From contig JAVBPY010000008.1 in the NCBI GenBank assembly GCA_031549345.1, forward strand, positions 1-64,000: a DNA stretch of 64,000 nucleotides, given 5' to 3'. The DNA is from CASFRF01 sp031549345 (GTDB lineage: Bacteria > Verrucomicrobiota > Lentisphaeria > Victivallales > Victivallaceae). Positions 1 through 7,489 of this stretch are shown piece after piece (position 1 is the stretch's first letter; each line of letters begins with the position of its first letter). A program made the position numbers and the translations under genes. The notes below the pieces were generated by a model, which saw only the letters and a program-made list of their open reading frames with translations, did no database searches and was not told the DNA's origin.

Positions 1-72
1 AACACGGTAGTTAAGGACTCCAGCGGCGATGGTACTGCACATTAGACTGTGGGAGAGCAGCACGGTGCCGGA
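1..72 (+). rRNA. rrf: 5S ribosomal RNA, 3' part
   Basis: The first about 72 bases match the 3' two-thirds of a bacterial 5S rRNA: the GTTAAG...CTCCAGCG segment, the GATGGTACTGC loop, and the GGGAGAG arm followed by the closing strand GCACGGTGCCGG. The 5' part lies outside the window. It is followed directly by an intrinsic terminator, so this is the distal end of an rRNA operon. The exact 3' end (70-73) is a judgement from the expected closing helix. Confidence 0.92.
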
Positions 73-82
73 AATTTTCTTA

Positions 83-118
83 CCTCCAAACGCTTCGCAC
101 ACGTTTGGAGGTTTTTTT
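83..118 (+). terminator. Intrinsic terminator of the rRNA operon
   Basis: A perfect 10-bp stem (CCTCCAAACG at 83-92 with CGTTTGGAGG at 102-111) closes a 9-nt loop and is followed by seven T residues. It lies about 11 bases after the 5S rRNA end. Confidence 0.93.
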
Positions 119-150
119 ATCCCAAAATTATAAGTCCAAAACGCGAATAC

Positions 151-270
151 ATAATTCAAAGACGCGCCACCGGCGCGGGATAACTGGTCCACTCTATGTG
201 CGGTCTTCCCGAAAGGTGGGGCCGAAGAGCAGGCTCTATACCCCTGCGCCGCCGGCGCTCTGAATTATGC
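151..270. repeat. Palindrome-ended non-coding element
   Basis: About 120 bases bounded by an imperfect inverted repeat: CATAATTCAAAG at the left and the complement of CTCTGAATTATG at the right. Just inside each end is a short GC-rich palindrome (GCGCCACCGGCGC at 165-177; GCGCCGCCGGCGC at 246-258). The centre can also pair (TCTTC with GAAGA). There is no plausible reading frame. It resembles a small palindromic intergenic repeat or MITE remnant. The 11-mer GCCACCGGCGC recurs at 53055-53065 in the hairpin island. Confidence 0.5.
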
Positions 271-632
271 TTTTTCGGCTTGCTTTTTCAATTCAATGCC
301 AGTATACTTCCAGTGTTGATATTTTGGAGATTCAGATAGGGGTTATCAGGACATGGACAGAATTTCACGAAGCAACATGAGCGCGGGGGCATATCATGTG
401 TTCAACAGCGCCTGGATACTGAGCGCCCCCGAGGAACGCGACTCTACTGCTCACTTTTATTTAGCTATTGAGCTGAGTACCGCAGTCTCGTCGAACTTTG
501 TCAAGCAAGCGAGCTGCTGCTCTTGTATATGGAATCCGTGAACCTTTTTTAAGCGTGGAAGTATTTTTGTATCTAGCTCCATATGAAATTCAAGAATAGT
601 TTTTATGTGGTAGACAAGGGCTTGCAATCATT
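271..632. other. Gene-poor AT-rich stretch
   Basis: No supported gene. A 62-codon open frame starts at 353, but it has no convincing ribosome-binding site, its composition is not protein-like (scattered Ser and Cys, no domain), and it is not credited. The stretch has the AT-rich character of the genes that follow and may hold the promoter of the gene at 633. I could not pick a confident -35/-10 pair. Confidence 0.5.
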
Positions 633-1049
633 ATGAAAAACAGAAAAATCAATATTTACATTCTTCTTCTTATTGCTTTATTCCTTGTTTTACTGACATT
701 TTTTTTGTCATTTCCATACTTTACTCCAAATCCGTTTAACCCCGATTTCGCAACACCAGTTGAACTAACTACATACGGCAACAATAAAATTGAACTTCCC
801 CCCAATAGCCATGTGTTAAAAATTATTTTATCTAAAGATGATCTCAAAAAATACCCCATTAGTTTTGGGAAAGTATTAGTGGCTCATCAAAATAATGGTA
901 AATATCACTACAATTTTTATAGTGATGGTCGTGAGATTTATATTTTAGATTATAGAAATAATTTTTATAAGCTTATAACCACGAAAGAAATTATGGCTAA
1001 AATACTATACTTGTGCAAAATGGATCATGACGTAGGACCAGGATTTTAG
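633..1049 (+). CDS. Small membrane-anchored protein of unknown function
   Basis: A 138-residue protein. Lysine-rich residues 1-7 are followed by a hydrophobic helix at about 8-30, rich in Leu, Ile and Phe, giving one N-terminal membrane anchor or an uncleaved signal. The remaining 105 residues are polar, rich in Asn, Tyr and Lys, and probably outside the cytoplasm. No known domain was recognised. Codon use is strongly AT-biased (many AAT, ATT, TTT, AAA), unlike the GC-rich genes to the right, suggesting horizontal acquisition. The start follows a weak AAGGG-like site. It is the first of three similar small membrane-protein genes separated by related spacers. An immunity-type role is possible but unproven. 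Confidence 0.7.
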   Translation: MKNRKINIYILLLIALFLVLLTFFLSFPYFTPNPFNPDFATPVELTTYGNNKIELPPNSHVLKIILSKDDLKKYPISFGKVLVAHQNNGKYHYNFYSDGREIYILDYRNNFYKLITTKEIMAKILYLCKMDHDVGPGF

Positions 1050-1246
1050 ACGAATTGTGATAGGGCTCCGATATGTTGGACAGTTTGTCCGGAATTGCCA
1101 ATTGACTGTGTCATAAAAGTTCACCATAAGGGGAAATGCACAGTTCGTCATTATTTAGTGCATTATGGAATCCTGGCAGCATTTCCTATGAATGGCATCA
1201 TTTTATATGTTGTGTCATAAAAGTTGTTACTTCTTAAAGAGGACCT
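1050..1246. repeat. Spacer with internal and distal repeats
   Basis: The 15-mer TGTGTCATAAAAGTT occurs twice (1107-1121 and 1211-1225). The 13-mer TTGGACAGTTTGT at 1076-1088 recurs at 2389-2401 downstream of the third small gene, with weaker similarity continuing for about 70 bases in both places. The end of the preceding gene (GACCAGGATTTTAGAC) also resembles 2379-2394 (GACCAAGATTTTGGAC). This looks like a duplicated, decaying cassette boundary. Confidence 0.55.
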
Positions 1247-1762
1247 ATGGCGATGGAGCAAAATAAAATAAAAGATACATTTGTTTGGAATGAGCCTCCA
1301 GATATATCTTCGTCCGAGGTGAGAAATCATTTGTTTTTTCTTGCAAAAAAATATTACATGATTTTTATTCCAGGAGGTCTCTTGGCTTGTTTTATGGTAA
1401 CTCTTGCGTCCATGCGACACTGGAATGCTTATTCTCTGTACTGGTTGGCGCTAGTATATTTCTCAATTAGTATTATGATTTTCGGAATTGGATTCTACCT
1501 TCTGTATCTATATGCGAAGAATGGGAGAGTTATTACTGTGATGCCCTTGGGTATCATGGCTTGCATGAGCGAAGTAATATTATATAAAAAAATCTATAAT
1601 TTTTCGACATCTGAAGTTACCTTACATGGTATAACATACCACTGTTTTTCTTTTATATACAAGGGGAGACGCTTTTTGTTTGGAAGTAATAGAGAGTTTA
1701 GTAAAGAGCAATTTGATTTAATGATAGAAATGATCAATAATTCATTAAATCCAAAAGGATAA
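1247..1762 (+). CDS. Small two-helix membrane protein of unknown function
   Basis: A 171-residue protein with two clear membrane helices at about 37-55 and 64-88, separated by a short loop. A 75-residue C-terminal tail (VTLHGITYHCFSFIYKGRRF region) has alternating hydrophobic residues, as in a small cytoplasmic beta-rich or PH-like domain. The start at 1247 is preceded by AAGAGGA at 1237-1243; an alternative ATG lies two codons later. It is AT-rich like its neighbours and shares their layout of hydrophobic N-half and soluble C-half. No specific family was recognised. Confidence 0.72.
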   Translation: MAMEQNKIKDTFVWNEPPDISSSEVRNHLFFLAKKYYMIFIPGGLLACFMVTLASMRHWNAYSLYWLALVYFSISIMIFGIGFYLLYLYAKNGRVITVMPLGIMACMSEVILYKKIYNFSTSEVTLHGITYHCFSFIYKGRRFLFGSNREFSKEQFDLMIEMINNSLNPKG

Positions 1763-1878
1763 AGCAACGACATGTTTTCTATCCATGAATAGCGCCGTTT
1801 TCGTTTTTCTGGACCATTTTTCTAGAATGGATCAGAGTACATATTAGCAATCATGGATTGCAAATTAGGGGAGATGTA

Positions 1879-2373
1879 ATGAGCGAAAATAAAATAGTGT
1901 TACATGTCAACTCAAGCCTTGTAAAACAATTACATAAAGAACATGTTCTAGCAAGCATTGTCGCACTATTTGTGGTAGCGGGACCTTTGCTATTACTTTT
2001 TCTTGCATACATCTGGAATGAGTTAAGTCCCCTATACTATATTACAGCTATAGGAGGAGTTATAGGCGCCATTATTTTAACAAATTGTACAGGCTCTTGG
2101 TACGGGACAAAAGATTTCCGTTTTTTTACATCAATGACGGAACATAATGGCAACCTGTATTTTTCAGGTCCTGATTTAAATATTGAGCTTCTCAATGCCG
2201 AAATACGTTCTCGAAAAATAAAAAAAATAGATTCTTTGAATGGTGAAAAAAAGGCAATTGTTCTCCTGATATTGAAGACCGCTAAACGTAGAATCTATAT
2301 TGCGGATATCTATTTTCAGGATATAGCATTGGCTCGACAAGTCTTTGAAAATGTTTTATCAAGTCGGCGGTAA
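1879..2373 (+). CDS. Small two-helix membrane protein of unknown function
   Basis: A 164-residue protein starting at the ATG at 1879, placed after GGGGAG at 1868-1873; an in-frame TTG at 1858 has no such site. Two membrane helices lie at about 25-47 and 52-72. The C-terminal domain of about 90 residues resembles that of the upstream gene in layout (short strands, then a final helix ending in basic residues), so the two may be distant paralogues. AT-rich and probably acquired. No known family was recognised. Confidence 0.7.
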   Translation: MSENKIVLHVNSSLVKQLHKEHVLASIVALFVVAGPLLLLFLAYIWNELSPLYYITAIGGVIGAIILTNCTGSWYGTKDFRFFTSMTEHNGNLYFSGPDLNIELLNAEIRSRKIKKIDSLNGEKKAIVLLILKTAKRRIYIADIYFQDIALARQVFENVLSSRR

Positions 2374-2676
2374 TATAAGACCAAGATTTTGGACAGTTTG
2401 TACCATTGCTTGTGCCAGAAAAGTGTTCCCAAAGGAGAGATGCATTGTTCTCTCTTATTTCGTGGATTGTTGACATGCGGTGAAACTTCCCAGAAGCGGA
2501 GAGTGTTATTTCCAGCGGGTTTCAGTAGGTTCCTTACGGCTTGCCCTGAAAAATCGGGTTTAGCCAGTCATGCCAATACTCCGGAGTAATGATAAATGGC
2601 ATTCGATCGTGTATCGGGCGCATTACATCGTTGACGGAGTCCGAGTCTGAACGAAATCGCCACCGGCCTGTAACGG
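2374..2676. other. Non-coding boundary of the AT-rich patch
   Basis: This 303-base stretch begins with the decayed repeat shared with 1076-1150 and then shifts to the base composition of the core genome. A 66-codon open frame at 2389-2589 lies over the repeat, has no ribosome-binding site or recognisable domain, and is not credited. I see no RNA gene or terminator here. It probably marks the right edge of the inserted patch. Confidence 0.5.
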
Positions 2677-3198
2677 TTACTTTGTCGTAAAATGCCAGGT
2701 TGAGGCGATAAAATACATTTTATTCAAGGTAATATTCTGCTTTTTTTTGACGGAAAACGCTACCGGGGCAAACTTGTTGTAGGAATAGTCGACGGTAAAT
2801 TCATTTTCTGAAATTTTGGCAAGTGTTCCGTTCAAGGTAAATCTACTTTCAAGTGCGGTATCTCTGGTGCTGAGAAGAAAAGGAGTGGCCGTATTGACAA
2901 TTATTCCATAAGGAACATAGCTGTATTCCCGCGTCTCAAGCGATATGGACTTCTTGCCTGAATTCGCCAGGAGTTCTTTAAGCGAGGTGCTGATCTTGAT
3001 AAGGTTGGCGTCTTTTTCAAACGCGTCTTCCAACGGTTTGCAGTCAGCCTGCGTATGAACATCAAACTCGAAAATCTCAAGGCGATAGCTGTTTGCAACA
3101 TCCTTCCATTGGGTTACACGGAAGGCGTAGGATTCCGCTTTGAGTGTGAATATGAGCAATGCGAGCAGAGAGAAACAAACTAGATGTTTCGATTTCAT
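2677..3198 (-). CDS. Secreted protein of unknown function
   Basis: A 173-residue protein starting at the ATG at 3198 (MKSKHLVCF), the first start giving a proper export signal: two lysines, a hydrophobic core LVCFSLLALLIFTL, and a likely cleavage after ESYA (about residue 25). A frame extending upstream to 3342 would put about 48 unlike residues before the signal and is rejected. The mature part is polar, with alternating strand-like segments (SISLETREYSYVPYG; FTVDYSYNKFAPVAFSVKK). No family recognised. It lies 31 bases downstream of the SGNH esterase gene on the same strand and may be the last gene of that operon. Confidence 0.72.
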   Translation of the reverse strand: MKSKHLVCFSLLALLIFTLKAESYAFRVTQWKDVANSYRLEIFEFDVHTQADCKPLEDAFEKDANLIKISTSLKELLANSGKKSISLETREYSYVPYGIIVNTATPFLLSTRDTALESRFTLNGTLAKISENEFTVDYSYNKFAPVAFSVKKKQNITLNKMYFIASTWHFTTK

Positions 3199-3229
3199 TG
3201 CAACGATATCCCCGCAGGTTGGAAGTTGT

Positions 3230-4264
3230 TTATTGCAAATCCGGGAGACGTTTCCGGATTGAGCGATCCAATATTTTTGCCATGTGCGCGAAGGCGTCGT
3301 CGTTGGGGTGGACGCCGTCGAGGGATACTTCGTCGGAACCATAGAAGTTTTTTCCCTTCAGGTAGTGCAAATGCGGATGCTTCCGCCGGAGCTTCCGGCA
3401 AATCGCTGTGTAAAGGCGGACTTTCTCCGCCTCGGACGCCATGAATTCCGGCTTCAGCCATGCGTGAAGATGGGGGGGCGCGCCCAACAGGAAAACCGGT
3501 GTTTCCGGGCGAGCGGAGCAGAGAATGTCCAAAAATATTTCCGTGTTATTTCGAATACTCTCCGGGCTCATGTTGTGGTAAGGGTCGACCAGAAACAAAC
3601 GGGGATTCAGCTCTGCAAGAAGATGCGCCATCTCTTTCTCCATACGTGCCGAACCGGAAAACCCGAGATTGACCAAAGGAAGATCCAGTCGCCGCCCCAA
3701 TATCTGCGCCACGCCCAGCCCCGAACGGGTGGCGTAAGCGCCGTGGACGATGCTTGTCCCGTAATATACCAGGGGCGGTTGGCTGCGGGGGGGCGTTACC
3801 TCGAAATGCGCACCGGCGTCCACGCCGATTTCCAATTTAAGCAACGGATTACGCAAAGGGAGGTAAAGGCGGGCGCGGCGTGTTTTTTGCGGAATGTTCG
3901 TCAGGAGAATTCCTTCCGGATGGGTGTCCTTCAAGGCGGATTGCGGCATGGCCGCCGCCCAACGCCAGCGGTTTTCCCGCGTATCGTACAAATAGAGGTC
4001 CACGCCGCTGAAGGCGGTGGTGTTGAAGTTTGGCTCGCCGAGTTGTTCGGAGGCAAGGGTGTAGCGCACACGGAATGTCGTGCTGTTTGTGGAGAAAAAC
4101 ACGCACATACCCGTGGCGGATTTTCCGTGTTTCCACACATCCGGCAAACTTTCCTTCACCCGTTCCGGAATACGCCCGAAGGGGAGATCCGCTCCGGTTT
4201 GTGTCCACGCACGCCCTTCCACATCGGAAGGATTGATCGAATACCATGTTGTTTCCGTGTCCAT
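3230..4264 (-). CDS. SGNH/GDSL hydrolase with GxDLY N-terminal domain
   Basis: A 344-residue esterase of the SGNH superfamily. An N-terminal jelly-roll-like domain (about 1-155) carries the GVDLY signature (87-91) of the GxDLY family. The hydrolase domain follows: nucleophile in YYGTSIVHG (Ser171), an oxyanion-type block VNLGFSGSARM (about 198-208), and a catalytic pair in DGVHP (Asp316, His319). Homologues deacetylate or de-esterify sugars or lipids; the substrate here is unknown. There is no signal peptide, so it should be cytoplasmic. The start at 4264 overlaps the stop of the upstream flavoprotein as TAATG, implying coupled translation; longer upstream frames run antisense-like through that gene. 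Confidence 0.88.
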   Translation of the reverse strand: MDTETTWYSINPSDVEGRAWTQTGADLPFGRIPERVKESLPDVWKHGKSATGMCVFFSTNSTTFRVRYTLASEQLGEPNFNTTAFSGVDLYLYDTRENRWRWAAAMPQSALKDTHPEGILLTNIPQKTRRARLYLPLRNPLLKLEIGVDAGAHFEVTPPRSQPPLVYYGTSIVHGAYATRSGLGVAQILGRRLDLPLVNLGFSGSARMEKEMAHLLAELNPRLFLVDPYHNMSPESIRNNTEIFLDILCSARPETPVFLLGAPPHLHAWLKPEFMASEAEKVRLYTAICRKLRRKHPHLHYLKGKNFYGSDEVSLDGVHPNDDAFAHMAKILDRSIRKRLPDLQ

Positions 4265-5832
4265 TATACTTTCTCCATCAACATTCTTTTTGCCAAACGA
4301 AGCCCGTCCGCCGCCGCCGACATGATGCCCCCCGCGTTGCCTGCGCCCTCGCCGCCAAGGTAGAGCCCCGGAAGGGACGAGGCGAGCGTTTGCGGATCGC
4401 GCCGGAAACGGACGGGGCTGGAAATGCAGCTTTCCCCCCCGATTAAACGACCGAAACGGATGAAGCCCGGACATTGACGGTCAAAAAATTTCAGCGCGGC
4501 ACGCATTCCGGAGGTAAGTTCCGGCACCAGAGCCTGATCCAGCCGCGCCGCGCGGAGCCCGGTTTGCACCGATGTGCCTCGCCGCCCTATTTCCGCAACG
4601 CCCCGCAGAAAGCCCGCCGCATCCTGGGCCGGGAAATCGTAATTCGCCCCGCCAAGCAGGAACAAGCGCCGCCCCTGGTCTTCCAGCAAACGGAAAGCCT
4701 GTCCCGCCGTACCGCAGCGTTCCGGCGAGAGAGTTACGATCAGTGCGGAGTTGGCGAATTGGCCGTCCCGTGCGAGAAGGCTCATGCCATTCGTCGTAAG
4801 CTGCCCGGGCCAGGCAGAGGCCATCACGATTTCGCCGCCGGGGCACATACAGAATGTTGTAACGTGCGGATGGTCGGGCGGCCGTGAAACAAGATGATAT
4901 TCCGCCGCTTCCAATACCGCCGGGCGCGTGTCCATGTGGTACTGGTTGCTGTCGATGAACCCCTGCGGATGCTCGATCCGGCAGCCGAGCTGGAAGGGCT
5001 TGAGGTCGTACTCCACGCCGCGATCGATCAACATTTGCATCAGGTCGCGCCCCCCCTGGCCCCCCGCGAGGAACACCATTGGCGCATAATGCCGCTCGCC
5101 CGATGCGGTAATTACGCCGCCGCAGCGCCCATTTTCCCAGATAAGATCCGTAACGCGAACACCGAATTGAAATGTGCCGCCGAGTTCTTCGATCCGGCTC
5201 CGCAGCCGGGGCGCCATGGCCAGCAGCCGGTCCGAGCCGATGTGCGGGCGTTTGCGGTAAAGAATCTCGGGAGGCGCCCCCGCGTCCACCATCGCTTGCA
5301 GGATGAAGGCGGCGTTCGGGTCGCGGGTGCCGGTGTAGAGTTTGCCATCGGAGAACGTTCCCGCGCCGCCTTCGCCGATCAGGAGGTTGCTCTCCGGATC
5401 GAGTGCGCGTGTGGAGAGAAAATTCCGGTAATCCGCTTCACGCTTTTCCACCGGGAATCCGCGGTCGAACACAATGGGCTTTGCCCCCGCCATCGCCAAT
5501 GCCAACGCGCAGAAAATCCCCGCCGGGCCGGTTCCGACGACAATGGGGTTTGTCATCCCCGCGCTTCGCTCCGGGAGAACAAATGCGGGCGGCACGAGGG
5601 CGCTTTCATCCACGCGCTCCCAGCGCTGCCCTTTCGGGAACGCGCCTTCCAGGCGAAGGACGAATTGATAACAAATCACCGGCGGACCGCGCCGGGCGTC
5701 CACACTTTCGCCCAAAATCCGCAGCTCGGCGATGGACGCGGCGGGGATCGAGAGCGCCTCGGCAAGAACGTCCTTCAAAGGGCGTGTCAGGCGGTGAATG
5801 GGGATTTTAAAATCGGCGATCTTGATCAGCAT
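4264..5832 (-). CDS. COG2509-type FAD-dependent dehydrogenase
   Basis: A 522-residue flavoprotein of the uncharacterised FAD-dependent dehydrogenase family (COG2509). A small N-terminal domain (about 1-90) precedes the dinucleotide-binding motif GTGPAG (100-105). Further family landmarks are IGEGGAGTFSDGKLYTG, CMCPGGEIV, and the C-terminal LGGEGAGNAGGIMSAAADG loop. The reaction is not established for the family. The gene overlaps the AMMECR1 gene by 7 bases and the SGNH esterase by one base, so the three are probably co-translated. Length and motifs are normal for the family. Confidence 0.9.
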   Translation of the reverse strand: MLIKIADFKIPIHRLTRPLKDVLAEALSIPAASIAELRILGESVDARRGPPVICYQFVLRLEGAFPKGQRWERVDESALVPPAFVLPERSAGMTNPIVVGTGPAGIFCALALAMAGAKPIVFDRGFPVEKREADYRNFLSTRALDPESNLLIGEGGAGTFSDGKLYTGTRDPNAAFILQAMVDAGAPPEILYRKRPHIGSDRLLAMAPRLRSRIEELGGTFQFGVRVTDLIWENGRCGGVITASGERHYAPMVFLAGGQGGRDLMQMLIDRGVEYDLKPFQLGCRIEHPQGFIDSNQYHMDTRPAVLEAAEYHLVSRPPDHPHVTTFCMCPGGEIVMASAWPGQLTTNGMSLLARDGQFANSALIVTLSPERCGTAGQAFRLLEDQGRRLFLLGGANYDFPAQDAAGFLRGVAEIGRRGTSVQTGLRAARLDQALVPELTSGMRAALKFFDRQCPGFIRFGRLIGGESCISSPVRFRRDPQTLASSLPGLYLGGEGAGNAGGIMSAAADGLRLAKRMLMEKV

Positions 5833-6338
5833 ACGTTCTCCTCCTGGAGCGTTTCCGTTGTAAAAAATCGATAGTCCGCATTGTCATCCACGGTGAGGGC
5901 GGCCCGCTCGCAAAGTCGCCGCCGCGCCTCTTCCGGCGTGGCGCAAACTCCCGGGAGAAAGGCAATGGCCCGTTCCGGGAGGCACAGGGCGATTCCGTGT
6001 GCCGCGGGCCGGAACGCCCCCCAGTCGGTCAGGCGGACAAGGGGCGAAACCAGATCGATCCGCAAGGTAAGTTCTTCGAGTTCGTCGATCCCCAGCGGCG
6101 GACGAAACGGATCGGCGAACGCGGCGACGCGAAGGTTGCGGCGCAACCCTTCACCCAGCATTTCCCGCGCTAAAACGCTTCCCATCGAGCGGAGTACGTT
6201 TCCGTCGGGTTCCAGCAGGGCGACGAACGACGCGCCCGGTGTGCGAAATGCCTCCGTATCCAAGTCCGGCGCTTCTCCGAAGGTGCGGAGAAATGTCCGT
6301 GCCCAGGCGAGCAGTTTTTTTTTCTCCGCGTCCGTCAT
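5826..6338 (-). CDS. AMMECR1-domain protein
   Basis: A 170-residue single-domain protein of the AMMECR1 family, recognisable by the FRTPGASFVALLEPDGNVLRSMGS region and the downstream LRIDLVSPLVRL segment with an acidic C-terminus. The family is widespread and of uncertain function, with proposed nucleic-acid or radical-SAM-partner roles. The start at 6338 overlaps the stop of the LptF/G gene as ATGA. An upstream frame reading through lptF/G is ignored as non-homologous. It sits within an otherwise envelope- and redox-related operon. Confidence 0.8.
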   Translation of the reverse strand: MTDAEKKKLLAWARTFLRTFGEAPDLDTEAFRTPGASFVALLEPDGNVLRSMGSVLAREMLGEGLRRNLRVAAFADPFRPPLGIDELEELTLRIDLVSPLVRLTDWGAFRPAAHGIALCLPERAIAFLPGVCATPEEARRRLCERAALTVDDNADYRFFTTETLQEENVC

Positions 6339-7489
6339 GCTTTGTGGTAAAATACTTTGTAGTAACCGTAGAAAATGAAGGCCAGCGTGGGGGCGAATCC
6401 CGCGATCAAGGGCGGCATACGCTCGGTTTTCCCGAGAACAAGGAAAATTTGGGCGATTACGATGTATACAACGATCAATAACACCGCGGTGATGACCGCG
6501 AGGAGGCTCCCGGAACGCTCGTTCTTCGTCGCCAGCGGGATGCCGAGGAACACCGCGAGGAAACAAGACCAGGGGAACGCCAGGCGGAAATAAAACATCG
6601 TCATATAGGCGCTTTTGATTTTCGAGGGCATCTGGGGGGTCTTTTGCACGGTTTGCCAGAGAACGAGCGCAGGAAGTTCTTCCTCGTCTTTCATGGCATT
6701 GGCGATATCTTCCGGGTTCTCCGGTATCTCCGTGCGCGAGAAGCGGAGCGAATGCAGGAGTTCCGGGGCTTTGGGCATCACGCCGTCGTCGCTGTATTCG
6801 GTACGTTGAATTTTCTCGAAATACCAGCCGGAAGAGGCGTTCCAGAGGGCGCGCCCGATTTGCATTTCGCTCTCCAGCGTTCCATTGGGGCGGTAGATTT
6901 TGAGCTGGACATCCCGCTGGGCATTGCCGCTGATGAAGGATTGGAAAAACCAGCCGCGCTTCAAATCCGGGCTTTTGTAGCTCATAACCTGGTTTTTCTG
7001 TTTCTTATCCCGTTTTTTCGTCGCCTCCTCTTTCAGCACTTGTGCTTCGCGTTCCGTGTAGGGGACAAGCGCTTCATAAAAGTAAATGTTCACCCCCGTC
7101 GCCGCAAGACCGATCAGAAAAATGGAAAGGCCGCAGCGGAAAAGAGAAACACCGGAGGCGCGCATCGCCGTAACTTCCATATTTTTCCCGAAGGTCGCCA
7201 TTGTCCACATGCACCCCAGGAGAACGGCGATCGGCAGAACAAAGCGGATGTTCCCCGGGAGGCGGAGGAGAAGGAATAAGAGGATGTCGTACAACGAAGC
7301 CTTCTCTTCCAGAAAGTCGGAGAGGTCGTTGAACACGTCGCCAAGGATGAATAATATGACGAAAACCAGCAGGAGGACGCTGAATTTGATCATGAATTCA
7401 CGGAAAACGTATCCGTCGATCGTCGGCAAACGGAACCACTGGCGCGGCATTACCGAGAGCGAACGGTATTTTTTTTCATTGCTGTTCAT
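6335..7489 (-). CDS. LptF/LptG family LPS-export permease
   Basis: A 384-residue inner-membrane permease of the YjgP/YjgQ (LptF/G) family, which extracts LPS from the inner membrane with the LptB ATPase. Two N-terminal helices (about 32-52 and 65-95) and four more (one at about 118-138, three in about 295-380) flank a beta-rich periplasmic domain (about 145-290). The VLPIAVLLGCMWTMATFGKNMEVTAMRASG segment is the classic family signature. The start at 7489 overlaps the end of the TolC-like gene by 14 bases; a later Met (residue 14) is possible. Its partner LptG/F is not in the window, so I give no F or G symbol. Confidence 0.92.
   Translation of the reverse strand: MNSNEKKYRSLSVMPRQWFRLPTIDGYVFREFMIKFSVLLLVFVILFILGDVFNDLSDFLEEKASLYDILLFLLLRLPGNIRFVLPIAVLLGCMWTMATFGKNMEVTAMRASGVSLFRCGLSIFLIGLAATGVNIYFYEALVPYTEREAQVLKEEATKKRDKKQKNQVMSYKSPDLKRGWFFQSFISGNAQRDVQLKIYRPNGTLESEMQIGRALWNASSGWYFEKIQRTEYSDDGVMPKAPELLHSLRFSRTEIPENPEDIANAMKDEEELPALVLWQTVQKTPQMPSKIKSAYMTMFYFRLAFPWSCFLAVFLGIPLATKNERSGSLLAVITAVLLIVVYIVIAQIFLVLGKTERMPPLIAGFAPTLAFIFYGYYKVFYHKA

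Noticed and set aside
353..541. 62-codon open frame downstream of the rRNA operon
   Set aside because: No ribosome-binding site, no recognisable domain, and composition not protein-like. Treated as non-coding.
2389..2589. 66-codon open frame after the third small membrane-protein gene
   Set aside because: It overlies the decayed spacer repeat and has no ribosome-binding site or domain.
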